A stretch of DNA of 64,000 nucleotides from an uncultured Clostridia bacterium (GCA_934454145.1 CAKSFT010000007.1:150573-214572), one strand, 5' to 3'; counted from the stretch's first letter, positions 1 through 8,562 are shown. Numbers and translations: made by a program. Notes: a model not told the origin generated them from the letters alone.

Positions 1-110
1 CATCGGACGCGCGCCGTTATGCGCACAAATTGAGTGCCCCGCATGCCGGGGAAACCGGGTGGTACCGCGAATTTTATTCGTCCCTGTATTTTCAGGGGCG
101 TTTTTTTTGT
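1..110 (+). promoter_or_regulatory. 3' part of T-box riboswitch (leader of pheST)
   Basis: The conserved T-box sequence GGGTGGTACCGCG lies at about 57-69. It is followed by a hairpin (79-100, GTCCCTG/CAGGGGC) and an eight-T run, the classical T-box terminator. Uncharged tRNA should pair with the T-box bulge and favour the antiterminator. The specifier loop lies upstream of the window, so tRNA-Phe is inferred only from the downstream pheS and pheT genes. Confidence 0.9.
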
Positions 111-154
111 AAATAAAAAAATACCCCTCACATAATATGAAAGGAAGGAAAAAC

Positions 155-1174
155 ATGAAAGAAAAGTTAAATCAAATCAAGGAAACTGTGGAAAAGCACC
201 TGAGCGCCGCAAAAACCCCGGAAAATCTTGAAGAAATAAGAATCAAATATCTGGGCAAAAAAGGCGAGCTGACCTCTGTTTTGAAGGGCATGGGCAAGCT
301 TTCCCCCGAGGAAAGACCCGTCATCGGCGCACTGGCAAACGAAATCCGCGATTTCCTGAGCAGCGAACTGGACACAAAAAAAGAAGAGCTTGAAAAAGCC
401 CTGCAAAACCTTAAGCTGAAAAAAGAGGTCATCGATGTGACAATGCCGGGGAAAGCCCCCGAAATCGGCAAGCTCCACCCTCTGACCACCGTCATGAACG
501 AGCTCAAAGACATATTCATCGGCATGGGCTATGAGATTGCGGAAGGCCCGGAGGTAGAATATGATTACTATAACTTTGAGGCGCTGAATATCCCCAAAAA
601 CCACCCGGCAAGAGATACACAGGACACATTCTACATTGAGGACAACATTGTCCTGCGCACACAGACCTCGCCGATGCAGATAAGAGTCATGGAAAAACAA
701 AAGCCGCCGATTAAGATAATCGCACCGGGACGAGTGTACAGAAGTGACGCGGTGGACGCGACGCACTCCCCGATATTCCACCAGATTGAAGGGCTTGTGG
801 TTGACAAAGGCATCACCATGGCAGACCTTAAAGGTACCCTGGAAGAAGTCTTAAAGGCGCTCTACGGCGAAAAGACAAAGGTACGTTTCAGACCGCACCA
901 CTTCCCGTTTACAGAGCCTTCGGCAGAGGTTGACGTTTCCTGCTTTGTCTGCGGCGGAAAAGGCTGCAGCGTATGCAAGGGCGAAGGCTGGATAGAAATT
1001 CTGGGCTGCGGCATGGTTCACCCGAAGGTTCTGAAAAACTGCGGAATCGACCCCGAGGTTTATTCGGGCTTTGCCTTCGGCATAGGCCTCGAAAGAATTG
1101 CCATGGGCAGATATGACATCAACGACCTGAGATTGTTCTTTGAAAACGATTTGCGTTTCCTGAAACAATTTTAA
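155..1174 (+). CDS. pheS: phenylalanyl-tRNA synthetase alpha subunit
   Basis: Catalytic subunit of the cytosolic alpha2-beta2 enzyme that charges tRNA-Phe. The product has an N-terminal coiled-coil arm (about residues 1-85) and a class II core. Class II motif 2 is seen as DATHSPIFHQIEGL and motif 3 as FGIGLERIAMGRYDINDLR. A Cys-rich stretch CFVCGGKGCSVCKGEGW lies before the conserved GCGMVHPKVL. An in-frame ATG at 137 exists, but AAGGAAGG at 141-148 sits at ideal distance from ATG 155, giving 339 residues, the usual length. It lies 35 bp before pheT and behind the T-box, so the pair is an operon induced by phenylalanine starvation. Confidence 0.97.
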   Translation: MKEKLNQIKETVEKHLSAAKTPENLEEIRIKYLGKKGELTSVLKGMGKLSPEERPVIGALANEIRDFLSSELDTKKEELEKALQNLKLKKEVIDVTMPGKAPEIGKLHPLTTVMNELKDIFIGMGYEIAEGPEVEYDYYNFEALNIPKNHPARDTQDTFYIEDNIVLRTQTSPMQIRVMEKQKPPIKIIAPGRVYRSDAVDATHSPIFHQIEGLVVDKGITMADLKGTLEEVLKALYGEKTKVRFRPHHFPFTEPSAEVDVSCFVCGGKGCSVCKGEGWIEILGCGMVHPKVLKNCGIDPEVYSGFAFGIGLERIAMGRYDINDLRLFFENDLRFLKQF

Positions 1175-1208
1175 TTATGGTCACAAATCAAGAAAGGAAT
1201 GATATAGA

Positions 1209-3593
1209 ATGAAAGTCCCAATGAGTTGGTTCAATGATTATACCGATATTTCGGGAATATCCCCAAAAGAATATGCCCATGCGCTGACAATGACAGGTTC
1301 TAAGGTTGAGGGCGTGGAAAATATGGGCAAGGACATAGAAAAAGTCGTAACAGGCAAGGTTTTGACCTGCGAAATGCACCCCGACAGCGACCATCTGCAC
1401 GTCTGCACAGTTGACGCCGGGACGGGCGAAACCTTGCAGATTGTCTGCGGTGCGCCAAACGTAAAGGCAGGGATTATTGTCCCCGTTGCCTTAAACGGCT
1501 CCAAGCTCCCCGGCGGCGTCACAATCAAAAAAGGCAAGCTGCGCGGAGTGGAATCCAACGGCATGCTCTGTTCTCACGAAGAACTCGGCATGACCGACGC
1601 CGACCTGGGCTATATCCCGGAATACGGCATACTTATCCTCCCCGACGACACACCTGTCGGCATGGATATAAAGGACTATTTCGGCATAAACGAAGATGTT
1701 GTGGAATTTGAAATCACTTCAAACCGCCCTGACTGTTTCAGCGTCATCGGGCTGGCAAGAGAAACTGCGGTCACCTTCAAAAAACCGTTTAATGTGCCGA
1801 AGCCCGTATACACCTCAAATCCCGAGGACATCAATGATTTTCTCTCGGTTGAAGTCAAAAACCCCGACAAGTGTATGCGATATTCCGCAAAAATGATTAA
1901 AAATGTAAAAATCGGCCCGTCGCCAAAATGGCTTGTTTCGCGCCTTAAGGCATGCGGAATACGTTCTATAAATAATATTGTAGACATAACAAACTATATC
2001 CTGTTGGAATACGGCCAGCCGATGCATGCCTTTGACCTGCGTGACTTGTCGGGGAACAAAATTATCGTGAGGAATGCCGCCGAAGACGAAGTTATAAAAA
2101 CCCTTGATGAACAGGACAGGACACTCAACCACAACGACCTGGTGATTGCCGACGGCGAAAAGGCAGTTGCGATAGCCGGCGTTATGGGCGGATTCAACTC
2201 GGAAGTCAAGCCTGACACAACCACGGTTGTATTCGAATCGGCAACCTTTGACGCGGCAAGCGTCCGCCTCACGGCGCAAAAGGTCGGGCTGAGGACCGAA
2301 GCATCATCAAGATATGAAAAAGGACTGGACGTGCTCAACACAATTCCGGCAGTGGACAGGGCGTGTCAGCTTGTCCAAGAGCTGGGCTGCGGCGAAGTTG
2401 TCGGCGGAACCATAGACATCATCGGCAAGCCTTATCAAAAGCGTGTGCATGTTTTGCGCCCCGACAAGATAAACGCATTCCTGGGGACAGACATCAGCAC
2501 AGACAAAATGATTGAATATCTGACCGCGCTGGAATTTGAAACAGACCGCGAAAACATGACGGTCACCTCGCCTTCCTTCCGCCCCGACATCGAAAGCGAA
2601 GCGGACATAGCGGAAGAAATCGCAAGGATTTACGGATATGACAAAATCCCCGTATCGCTCATGGCGGGCGACGCATGCCGCGGCGGTAAAACCCCTCTGC
2701 AACAGACGCGCGACACCATAAGCAAGCTGCTCACCGCACAGGGCATGTACGAAATTTATACCTATACCTTTACCGGGCCGTTTGTTTATGACAAGCTTAA
2801 CCTCCCCAAAGAGCATGCTTTGCGAAACAGCGTAAAAATCAGCAATCCTTTCGGCGACGACACATCGCTTATGCGCACAACCTCTGTCGGCTCCATGCTT
2901 GACACACTTTCTTACAACTTCAACAGACGCGCAGAAAGCGCAAAGCTTTTTGAAATTGCAAAAGTGTTTATCCCGACAAAGCCGGGCGAGCTCCCCGACG
3001 AGCCGGAAATCGTCACGATAGGAATGTACGGCAATGCCGACTTCTTTGACCTGAAGGGTGCATGTGAAGTCCTTTTTGACACACTCAACATCAAAGATGT
3101 TGTCTATGCACCGGTGACCGACAACCCGATATATCACCCCGGCAGATGCGCCTCTGTCACGATAAACGGCAAACAGGCAGGCACAATCGGCGAAATCCAC
3201 CCCGATGTTGCCAAAAAATTCGGCATTGGGACAAGGTGCTATGTGGCGGAAATCAGCCTGAAGGCGATGTTTGAGGCGATGGACGACAATATCAAGTTCA
3301 CTCCGCTCCCCAAATTCCCGGCTGTCACACGTGACATTGCGATGCTGGTCGACAAAACGGTTGCGGCGGCAGACATCGAAAACATTATCAAAAAGGCGTC
3401 CGGCAAGCTTCTGGACAGCATAAAGCTGTTTGACGTATACGAAGGCTCTCAAATCCCCGAGGGCAAGAAGAGCGTTGCATATGCAATTTCCTTCAGGGCG
3501 GCAGACAGAAACCTCACAAATGAAGAAATAAATGTTGTATTTGACAAAATCACAGACAAACTCCGCACAGGTGTGAACGCGGAACTGAGATAA
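1209..3593 (+). CDS. pheT: phenylalanyl-tRNA synthetase beta subunit
   Basis: Beta subunit of PheRS, contributing tRNA binding and editing. The 794-residue product is full length. Visible domains in order are an EMAP-II-like tRNA-binding domain (about 40-150, including GKVLTCEMHPDSDHLHVC), the B3/B4 editing region (about 210-390, with EASSRYEKGLD), B5 (about 405-475), a degenerate synthetase core, and a C-terminal FDX-ACB domain (about 700-794, PLPKFPAVTRDIAMLVD). Start supported by AAGGAAT upstream. Second gene of the T-box operon, ended by the strong terminator at 3602-3645. Confidence 0.97.
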   Translation: MKVPMSWFNDYTDISGISPKEYAHALTMTGSKVEGVENMGKDIEKVVTGKVLTCEMHPDSDHLHVCTVDAGTGETLQIVCGAPNVKAGIIVPVALNGSKLPGGVTIKKGKLRGVESNGMLCSHEELGMTDADLGYIPEYGILILPDDTPVGMDIKDYFGINEDVVEFEITSNRPDCFSVIGLARETAVTFKKPFNVPKPVYTSNPEDINDFLSVEVKNPDKCMRYSAKMIKNVKIGPSPKWLVSRLKACGIRSINNIVDITNYILLEYGQPMHAFDLRDLSGNKIIVRNAAEDEVIKTLDEQDRTLNHNDLVIADGEKAVAIAGVMGGFNSEVKPDTTTVVFESATFDAASVRLTAQKVGLRTEASSRYEKGLDVLNTIPAVDRACQLVQELGCGEVVGGTIDIIGKPYQKRVHVLRPDKINAFLGTDISTDKMIEYLTALEFETDRENMTVTSPSFRPDIESEADIAEEIARIYGYDKIPVSLMAGDACRGGKTPLQQTRDTISKLLTAQGMYEIYTYTFTGPFVYDKLNLPKEHALRNSVKISNPFGDDTSLMRTTSVGSMLDTLSYNFNRRAESAKLFEIAKVFIPTKPGELPDEPEIVTIGMYGNADFFDLKGACEVLFDTLNIKDVVYAPVTDNPIYHPGRCASVTINGKQAGTIGEIHPDVAKKFGIGTRCYVAEISLKAMFEAMDDNIKFTPLPKFPAVTRDIAMLVDKTVAAADIENIIKKASGKLLDSIKLFDVYEGSQIPEGKKSVAYAISFRAADRNLTNEEINVVFDKITDKLRTGVNAELR

Positions 3594-3600
3594 AAAGCAG

Positions 3601-3829
3601 GGGCTTTAAAAAAATCAATTGATTTTTTTAAAGCCTCTTTTACTTTTTGTGTTCATAAATTTTTCATTGCTGCGGTTCCAGCTGTCTTTTCTCCATTTTG
3701 CCGCCTTGCCCGGCAAGAGATGCAAAGCCATCTCACCCAAAAAAATAAGCACCCATTTACTCATCTTCAAAGACCTAACGATGCGTAATGAATGCTCTAA
3801 GCATCTCTGCCCGGTGGCAGTATTATTTT
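3601..3829 (-). ncRNA. candidate structured small RNA, convergent to pheT
   Basis: A good minus-strand promoter (TTGACG at 3864-3859, 17-bp spacer, TACTAT at 3841-3836) starts transcription near 3829. No convincing reading frame with a ribosome binding site follows, and the transcript would end about 225 nt later at the terminator 3602-3635. The predicted RNA can pair GCAGAGATGC near its 5' end with GCATCTC-T-TGC about 100 nt later, flanked by TGCC/GGCA pairing, and has further small hairpins. Length resembles 6S RNA or another stable clostridial RNA, but I recognise no family motif. The identity is open; the promoter and terminator are seen directly. Confidence 0.5.
3602..3645. terminator. 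bidirectional Rho-independent terminator after pheT
   Basis: A near-perfect hairpin (GGCTTTAAAAAAATC against GATTTTTTTAAAGCC, 3602-3635) is followed by TCTTTTACTTTTT on the plus strand. On the minus strand it is followed by CCTGCTTTTT. It can therefore end pheST and also a minus-strand transcript. Confidence 0.88.
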
Positions 3830-3955
3830 TTCTATATAGTACCATTATATTCCCAAAACGTCAAGACAAATTTTTTTAAACAAGCATAAATCATGCATTA
3901 TCCGCCAAAAATTATTCATTTTATAGTTATATTCGCCAAATTCCGAAATTTACTA

Positions 3956-3984
3956 TTGATTATCTTTCAAAATGATACTATAAT
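3956..3984 (+). promoter_or_regulatory. sigma-A promoter of the flippase gene
   Basis: TTGATT (3956-3961), 17-bp spacer, TATAAT (3979-3984), about 50 bp before the start codon at 4034. Confidence 0.7.
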
Positions 3985-4033
3985 TAAAAAGATAGTGCAA
4001 ATGTTCTGATTTTTGAAGGGAGTCGGTTTACAT

Positions 4034-5713
4034 ATGAATAAAACAGAAAAAAAACATTCATTTATGGTGAATGTAATGATAATCTTGTTTTCACAGATTG
4101 CCGTCAAGGTTTTGGGAATGGTCTACAGAATGGTTATCACCAACATCAGCGGCTTTGGTGACCAGGGAAACGGCTATTACAACGCCGGATTCCAGGTGTA
4201 CACACTGCTTTTGGCGATATCCTCTGTCGGGATTCCAAATGCAATCTCTAAAATGACTTCGGCGCGCTATGCCCTGGGCGACTACAAGGGCGCATACAAA
4301 ATATTCCGCTCTGCCCTGCTTCTTTTCGGGATTATCGGCATTGCCTGTTCGGCGCTTTTGTTCTTCACCTCCGGCATCATTGCGGAATATGTCATCAAAA
4401 TGGAACGGGCAAAATACGTCCTCATGGCGCTTTCCCCTTCGATATTCTTTGTTTGCATATCCTCTGTCATAAGGGGTTATTTCACAGGCATGAGCAACAT
4501 GCAGGCGACAAGCAGCTCGCAGGTTCTGGAACAGATTTTTAAATGCGTGCTGACCGTCGCAATTGTTTATATAATGGCACAGCTGGTTCTCTTCCCGAAC
4601 GATGCGGACCTCAATTCCGCAATGATGGCGGCGGGGGCAAACTTTGCAACCTCCCTTGCCACGGTCATGAGCTGTCTTTATCTGATTATATTCTACAACC
4701 GCAGAAAACGCGGCATAAAAAATCAGCTTGCAGAATCAACGGGAGAAACGCTCACCATGCCCCTCAAAAAAATGTTTATCAGTATTCTGCTGATATCAAT
4801 TCCGATTTCCCTCGGCTCGATTATATCCGCAATCAACAGGATTGTCGACACCGCAACCATCACCAGGGGGATAGAAATCGCCTTCCGAAACGGCATAAAC
4901 GCTTACGGCAATGTTGTCGCAAACCCGACCTTGCAACAGCTCAACAAAGAGGCTGTGCGCCTTTCGGGCATACTTTCCAAAAGCGACACTCTCTTAAACC
5001 TCCCTATCGCCATGAACATCGCCTTTGCGACCGTGCTTGTGCCTTCGATTTCGGGCGCGCTTGCCGTCGGTGACAAAAAAGCCGCCTCAAAGCATGTTTC
5101 ATATTCGCTTTTGATATCAATTCTTCTGATACTTCCGTGTGCCGTGGGATATGTCGTGCTTGCAAAACCGATTTACAGACTTATATACCCCAATGCAAGC
5201 TATGGCTATGACCTGCTTCAATTAAGCTCTATAGCCTTGATATTCATTGCCCTGAACCAAACGATATCCGGTTCTCTGCAGGGGCTCGGCAAAGTATATG
5301 CGCCGGCGACCGGGCTTTTGATGGGCTGTGTCGCAAAGTTTATACTGAATGTTATTCTCATACGTCAGCCGTCAATCAACATTTACGGCGCACCGATAAG
5401 CTCAATTGTGTGCCAGGTGATATCCTTCACCTATGGCTTCAGCGTGCTGTGCCGCAACATGTCTGTCAGGCTGGGGTTTGTAAAATATATCTTAAAGCCC
5501 GTTGTATGCGCCGCGGCAATGGGCGTCGCCGCGTGGGGGATTTATGCCGGGTGCATGCATGTCATCGGCAGCAATCTCACTTCCGTCGGGGTTTCGGTTG
5601 TCGGTGCGGCGATTATATATTTTGTGCTTGTGGCACTGCTGGGGATTTTGAATGAAGAGGAAATCCTTATGCTCCCCATGGGAAACAAAATCCTGAAGCT
5701 TGTCAGAAGATAG
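4034..5713 (+). CDS. SpoVB/MurJ-type polysaccharide or lipid flippase
   Basis: Polytopic membrane protein of 559 residues with about 14 hydrophobic segments, beginning with a short basic N-terminus and the family-typical VKVLGMVYRMVITNISG. This belongs to the MOP superfamily branch containing SpoVB, YtgP and MurJ, which move lipid-linked cell-wall or spore-cortex precursors across the membrane. A TTG at 4013 could extend the frame, but ATG 4034 with GAAGGGAG upstream (11-nt spacing) is preferred. It is monocistronic, with its own promoter and the tRNA promoter downstream. Whether it serves sporulation or vegetative wall synthesis cannot be told from sequence. Confidence 0.85.
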   Translation: MNKTEKKHSFMVNVMIILFSQIAVKVLGMVYRMVITNISGFGDQGNGYYNAGFQVYTLLLAISSVGIPNAISKMTSARYALGDYKGAYKIFRSALLLFGIIGIACSALLFFTSGIIAEYVIKMERAKYVLMALSPSIFFVCISSVIRGYFTGMSNMQATSSSQVLEQIFKCVLTVAIVYIMAQLVLFPNDADLNSAMMAAGANFATSLATVMSCLYLIIFYNRRKRGIKNQLAESTGETLTMPLKKMFISILLISIPISLGSIISAINRIVDTATITRGIEIAFRNGINAYGNVVANPTLQQLNKEAVRLSGILSKSDTLLNLPIAMNIAFATVLVPSISGALAVGDKKAASKHVSYSLLISILLILPCAVGYVVLAKPIYRLIYPNASYGYDLLQLSSIALIFIALNQTISGSLQGLGKVYAPATGLLMGCVAKFILNVILIRQPSINIYGAPISSIVCQVISFTYGFSVLCRNMSVRLGFVKYILKPVVCAAAMGVAAWGIYAGCMHVIGSNLTSVGVSVVGAAIIYFVLVALLGILNEEEILMLPMGNKILKLVRR

Positions 5714-5802
5714 CATATGTTGTATAAATAAATTGCGCACATACCATATTTTGTATAAGGGTTTCTTTTCCAAAATTTTTAAAAAAAAATTCAGAAAAAG
5801 TA

Positions 5803-5831
5803 TTGACAAACGGTCAATATTCTGCTATAAT
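5803..5831 (+). promoter_or_regulatory. promoter of the tRNA array
   Basis: Near-consensus sigma-A promoter: TTGACA (5803-5808), 17-bp spacer, TATAAT (5826-5831), about 30 bp before the first tRNA. Confidence 0.85.
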
Positions 5832-5861
5832 TATTTTCGTTGTCACGGGAATTTGTTCCAC

Positions 5862-5937
5862 GGGAGTTTAGCTCAGCTGGGAGAGCGTCTGCCTTACAAG
5901 CAGGATGTCACAGGTTCGAGCCCTGTAACTCCCACCA
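5862..5937 (+). tRNA. tRNA-Val (anticodon TAC)
   Basis: Cloverleaf with acceptor GGGAGTT/AACTCCC, D arm GCTCAGCTGGGAGAGC, anticodon loop CTTACAA (TAC), T loop TTCGAGC and encoded CCA. First gene of the array. Confidence 0.95.
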
Positions 5938-5952
5938 CAAATTCCCTTGTAT

Positions 5953-6029
5953 GGCCCGGTAGTTCAGTTGGTTAGAACGCTAGCCTGTCACGCTAGAGGT
6001 CGTGGGTTCGAGCCCCATCCGGGTCGCCA
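5953..6029 (+). tRNA. tRNA-Asp (anticodon GTC)
   Basis: Acceptor GGCCCGG/CCGGGTC, anticodon loop CTGTCAC (GTC), T loop TTCGAGC and encoded CCA. It lies 15 bp after tRNA-Val in the same transcript. Confidence 0.95.
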
Positions 6030-6056
6030 GCTTTTTTTACACAAGAAAAGCAAGAT

Positions 6057-6132
6057 GCCTTTGTAGCTCAGTCGGTAGAGCAAGGGACTGAAAATCCCTG
6101 TGTCGGCGGTTCGATTCCACCCGAAGGCACCA
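6057..6132 (+). tRNA. tRNA-Phe (anticodon GAA)
   Basis: Acceptor GCCTTTG/CGAAGGC, anticodon stem AGGGA/TCCCT with loop CTGAAAA (GAA), encoded CCA. Likely a substrate of the PheRS encoded at the start of the window. Confidence 0.95.
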
Positions 6133-6135
6133 TTT

Positions 6136-6210
6136 GCGGGAGTGGCTCAGTGGTAGAGCGTCACCTTGCCAAGGTGAACGTCGCGAGTTCGAATCTCGTC
6201 TTCCGCTCCA
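6136..6210 (+). tRNA. tRNA-Gly (anticodon GCC)
   Basis: Acceptor GCGGGAG paired with CTTCCGC, anticodon loop TTGCCAA (GCC), T loop TTCGAAT and encoded CCA. Only 3 bp separate it from tRNA-Phe. Confidence 0.95.
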
Positions 6211-6218
6211 TAAAAAAA

Positions 6219-6253
6219 CAAAAGACGCTTGGTATTTCAGCGTCTTTTGTTTC
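6219..6253 (+). terminator. terminator-like hairpin between tRNA-Gly and tRNA-Cys
   Basis: CAAAAGACGCT (6219-6229) pairs with AGCGTCTTTTG (6239-6249), followed by TTTC. It may attenuate read-through into tRNA-Cys. Confidence 0.65.
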
Positions 6254-6259
6254 ATAAAC

Positions 6260-6334
<75 letters not shown>

Positions 6335-6370
6335 AAAATCGACAAGTACGATTAGTGCTTGTCGATTTTC
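6335..6370 (+). terminator. terminator of the tRNA array
   Basis: AAATCGACAAG pairs with CTTGTCGATTT, with the T tract inside and after the stem. The motif TTGTCGATTTTTGG recurs at about 6407-6420, and TTCACTATTCACTCTTCACTA (6382-6402) is partly complementary to 6434-6450. The rest of 6371-6538 holds this small repeat patch and the promoter of the next gene. Confidence 0.75.
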
Positions 6371-6467
6371 CTTATTACTTCTTCACTATTCACTCTTCAC
6401 TAAAGTTTGTCGATTTTTGGAAAGTAATAGGTAATAGTGAAAAGTGAGAAAATTATCTATCAGCCCA

Positions 6468-6496
6468 TTGTTTTAATTGACAATGTATGATATAAT
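6468..6496 (+). promoter_or_regulatory. promoter of the small membrane protein gene
   Basis: TTGTTT (6468-6473), 17-bp spacer, TATAAT (6491-6496), 42 bp before the ATG at 6539. Confidence 0.6.
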
Positions 6497-6538
6497 TATT
6501 GCAACAATACATTCGAATTTAAGGATGGCACATATACT

Positions 6539-6814
6539 ATGAAACAAATTTTTTTCAATAATTTTGTTATTTTTGTTATTCCGTTTCTTGTTGGCATACT
6601 TGCTCGCTTTTTATTCCGCAAATATTGCAAAGCGTGGCTGGTTACTGCTATTTCTATCGCTTTGACTGTTGTGGCATTTGTTGTTGAGAAAACCGTAAAT
6701 TCATATGGTAGTGAAAGATATGCACTTTCACTTGCAATGGCTGTATCTGTGTTTGTAGGTTCATTGTTAATGGGGATAATTTTAAGAATTATAAATCAAA
6801 AAAGCTGCAAATAA
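6539..6814 (+). CDS. small hydrophobic membrane protein of unknown function
   Basis: A 91-residue product with three predicted hydrophobic segments (about 8-25, 33-50, 64-84), separated by basic loops such as RKYCK, and a Lys-rich C-terminus. The ATG follows AAGGATGG at about 10 nt, and a promoter and a terminator (6856-6884) frame it as one unit. I do not recognise the family. Its AT-rich codons differ from the neighbouring core genes. A relaxase fragment lies just downstream of a tRNA-gene end, which suggests acquired DNA. Confidence 0.6.
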   Translation: MKQIFFNNFVIFVIPFLVGILARFLFRKYCKAWLVTAISIALTVVAFVVEKTVNSYGSERYALSLAMAVSVFVGSLLMGIILRIINQKSCK

Positions 6815-6855
6815 TATTTGCTTTATCACCAAATAAAAATTTAATATTACCATTC

Positions 6856-6884
6856 AGAGCAACTATAAACGGTTGCTCTTTTTT
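6856..6884 (+). terminator. Rho-independent terminator
   Basis: AGAGCAAC pairs with GTTGCTCT around an 8-nt loop, followed by TTTTTT. Ends the small membrane protein gene. Confidence 0.85.
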
Positions 6885-6923
6885 GTTGCCCAAAAAGAGG
6901 TTTTATTCTCGCTATTTATCATT

Positions 6924-6997
6924 GCAGTATAAAAAATATCAGCGGAGGCAAATCAGCCGTTGCAGCCACCGCATACAGAAGCGGTAAAAGATATTTT
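6924..6997 (+). pseudogene. remnant of a MobA/MobL-type relaxase
   Basis: The frame reads SIKNISGGKSAVAATAYRSG (codons from about 6926), matching the conserved N-terminal block of MobA/MobL (MobQ) relaxases, typically a Gly/Lys-rich turn followed by SAVAAAAYRSG. It has no start codon and runs into TGA a few codons later, so only about 20 codons survive. The fragment lies between imperfect inverted repeats (6891-6910 and 7024-7043, sharing AATAAAACCTC). No other mobilisation gene is nearby. Confidence 0.6.
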
Positions 6998-7079
6998 CAG
7001 CGTACTTGATATTTTGCGTGCAAAAAATAAAACCTCATTTTTGAGCGAAGTAATGGTATTAAAACCGCAAATCCATTAT

Positions 7080-7718
7080 TTACATACAAAATACATGCTT
7101 GCCTATTTGCTTTATAATGGGCCGTGACCTTATCCACGAATTTGTCGCGGTCGACGGGTTGTAATAATATATGGCGCCGCCTGTCGGGTCCCAGCCGTTC
7201 AGGGCGTCGCGCGCGGCACTGTAGCAAGACGTGCCGGGCGTGACATTTATCTGCCCGTCCGACACGGCGGTGAAGGCGCCGCTCTGATACACCACGCCCG
7301 AAATGGTGCTCGGGAAAGACGCGTGCTTGACACGGTTCAGCACCACCGCGGCAATCGCCACTTGTCCTTCATACTTTTCCCCTCTTGCCTCACCGCTTAT
7401 CACCCGCGCCAAAAGGTTCACATTTGAATTGTATGAAGACGCGGAGCCGGTCGGCAAACCGATTTTGGCAAGCGTCGCAGGTCCTGCTATGCCGTCGGCG
7501 GTGAGGCCGTGCTTTTTCTGGAACTTCTTCACAGCCGCCTCGGTCTTTGCGCCATAAATCCCGTCTGCCGTCCCGCTTAAGTATCCCCACTTTATCAGCC
7601 TGGTCTGGATATTCCTCACCTCTGTCCCCGTCGAGCCCCGCTTTGACAGGGCAAGAATTTCCGACGGCGTCATCAAAAACGTCACAACAACCATAATCAA
7701 CGCAACAATTTTTTTCAT
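7080..7718 (-). CDS. spore cortex-lytic enzyme-like cell wall hydrolase (SleB family)
   Basis: Predicted exported hydrolase of 212 residues. A signal peptide (about 1-23) is followed by a PG_binding_1 peptidoglycan-binding domain (about 28-85, IQTRLIKWGYLSGTADGIYG) and a Hydrolase_2/SleB catalytic domain (about 103-212). The catalytic domain contains VISGEARGEKYEGQ, whose Glu residues include the likely catalytic acid, and the C-terminal IKQIGKHVF. SleB enzymes are lytic transglycosylases that open cortex peptidoglycan during germination. The start at 7718 follows AAAGGA; the upstream extension has no ribosome binding site. A separate sleB-like gene adjoins ypeB at 11.3 kb, so this copy may act in the mother cell or growing cells. 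Confidence 0.85.
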   Translation of the reverse strand: MKKIVALIMVVVTFLMTPSEILALSKRGSTGTEVRNIQTRLIKWGYLSGTADGIYGAKTEAAVKKFQKKHGLTADGIAGPATLAKIGLPTGSASSYNSNVNLLARVISGEARGEKYEGQVAIAAVVLNRVKHASFPSTISGVVYQSGAFTAVSDGQINVTPGTSCYSAARDALNGWDPTGGAIYYYNPSTATNSWIRSRPIIKQIGKHVFCM

Positions 7719-7748
7719 AGCACAAAAAATCCTTTCAGTAAATAAATC

Positions 7749-7782
7749 AGGTAATCGTAAAATGCAAATTTTGCAGCTACCC
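7749..7782. repeat. long-stem palindrome, copy 1
   Basis: Reads AGGTAATCGTAAAATGCAAA then TTTTGCAGCTACCC on the plus strand. It forms a stem of about 13 pairs with a short loop and sits 30 nt upstream of the start at 7718, just before the ribosome binding site. Related copies are at 25356, 33762 and 47998. Confidence 0.7.
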
Positions 7783-7879
7783 CATAAATAATATATAAAG
7801 GGCTTTGTAAAAAACATATATTTTGCGGCAGCCCCTTACATACCATAGTTATTTCTATTATTTACCTGAAAGGTTTATT

Positions 7880-8554
7880 TTATACATTATGTTCTCCTGT
7901 TTTTGCCAAAACAATCCCGGTGACACTGTGTGCGCCCTTTTCCACAAGCTCCGCCGCACACGATTCCATCGTCGCCCCTGTTGTATAAATATCGTCAAAA
8001 AGTAAAATATCCTTACCGCAGACCTTCCGGGAATCGGCAATATACACGTCTTTGACATTACCCAGACGTTCCTGTCTGTCCCTCGTCATGCTCTGCCTCT
8101 GGTTGTGCCGTTTCTTAAAGACATATGTCCCGTCAAACGGAATTGAAAGCATATCCGCCAACGGCCGTGCCAAAAGCTCTGTCTGAGAAAATCCCCTCTC
8201 CCACAGGCGTTTCCTCGAAATCGGCACCGCTGTCATCATGTCAAAACCCCTATGCAGTCCCAAATCGGCAAAACGTTCATACATGATTATGGCAAAAACC
8301 TTTGCATAGCGTGTCTGTGCAGTGAATTTGTATCTTTTCACCGCTTCTCTGAAGCTTCCCCCATAAAAGCACGCCGCAAAAAGCGAGGACAGCGCACCGG
8401 TGCCCGGGAATACCGCACCCTTCGGCACACGGCTGATTTTGTCACTGCACATTTTGCAAAGTCCCAGATACTTTTCCGCACAATATGCCTCTGCCATTGC
8501 TTTCCGCCTGCGGCACATTATGCACACAAAACAATTCTCCAAAAATTCCACCAT
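7880..8554 (-). CDS. comFC: ComF-family phosphoribosyltransferase-like protein
   Basis: A 224-residue product with N-terminal Cys pairs typical of the ComFC zinc site (CFVCIMC, then CKMC) and a C-terminal PRPP-binding loop DILLFDDIYTTGATM. Conserved PISRKRLWERGFSQTELLA lies between them. ComFC is cytosolic and supports DNA uptake in competent Firmicutes; homologues also occur without competence. The ATG at 8554 lacks a clear ribosome binding site and lies 9 bp after the terminator of the upstream corC-like gene, so the true start or promoter is uncertain. No other competence gene adjoins it, although a ComEC-type hydrolase lies at 48 kb. Confidence 0.82.
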   Translation of the reverse strand: MVEFLENCFVCIMCRRRKAMAEAYCAEKYLGLCKMCSDKISRVPKGAVFPGTGALSSLFAACFYGGSFREAVKRYKFTAQTRYAKVFAIIMYERFADLGLHRGFDMMTAVPISRKRLWERGFSQTELLARPLADMLSIPFDGTYVFKKRHNQRQSMTRDRQERLGNVKDVYIADSRKVCGKDILLFDDIYTTGATMESCAAELVEKGAHSVTGIVLAKTGEHNV

Positions 8555-8562
8555 CTTTTAGA

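Noticed and set aside
3615..3845. Open frames on both strands after pheT (76 and 86 codons).
   Set aside because: No ribosome binding site, unnatural composition, and the interval has the promoter, pairing and terminator pattern of a non-coding RNA.
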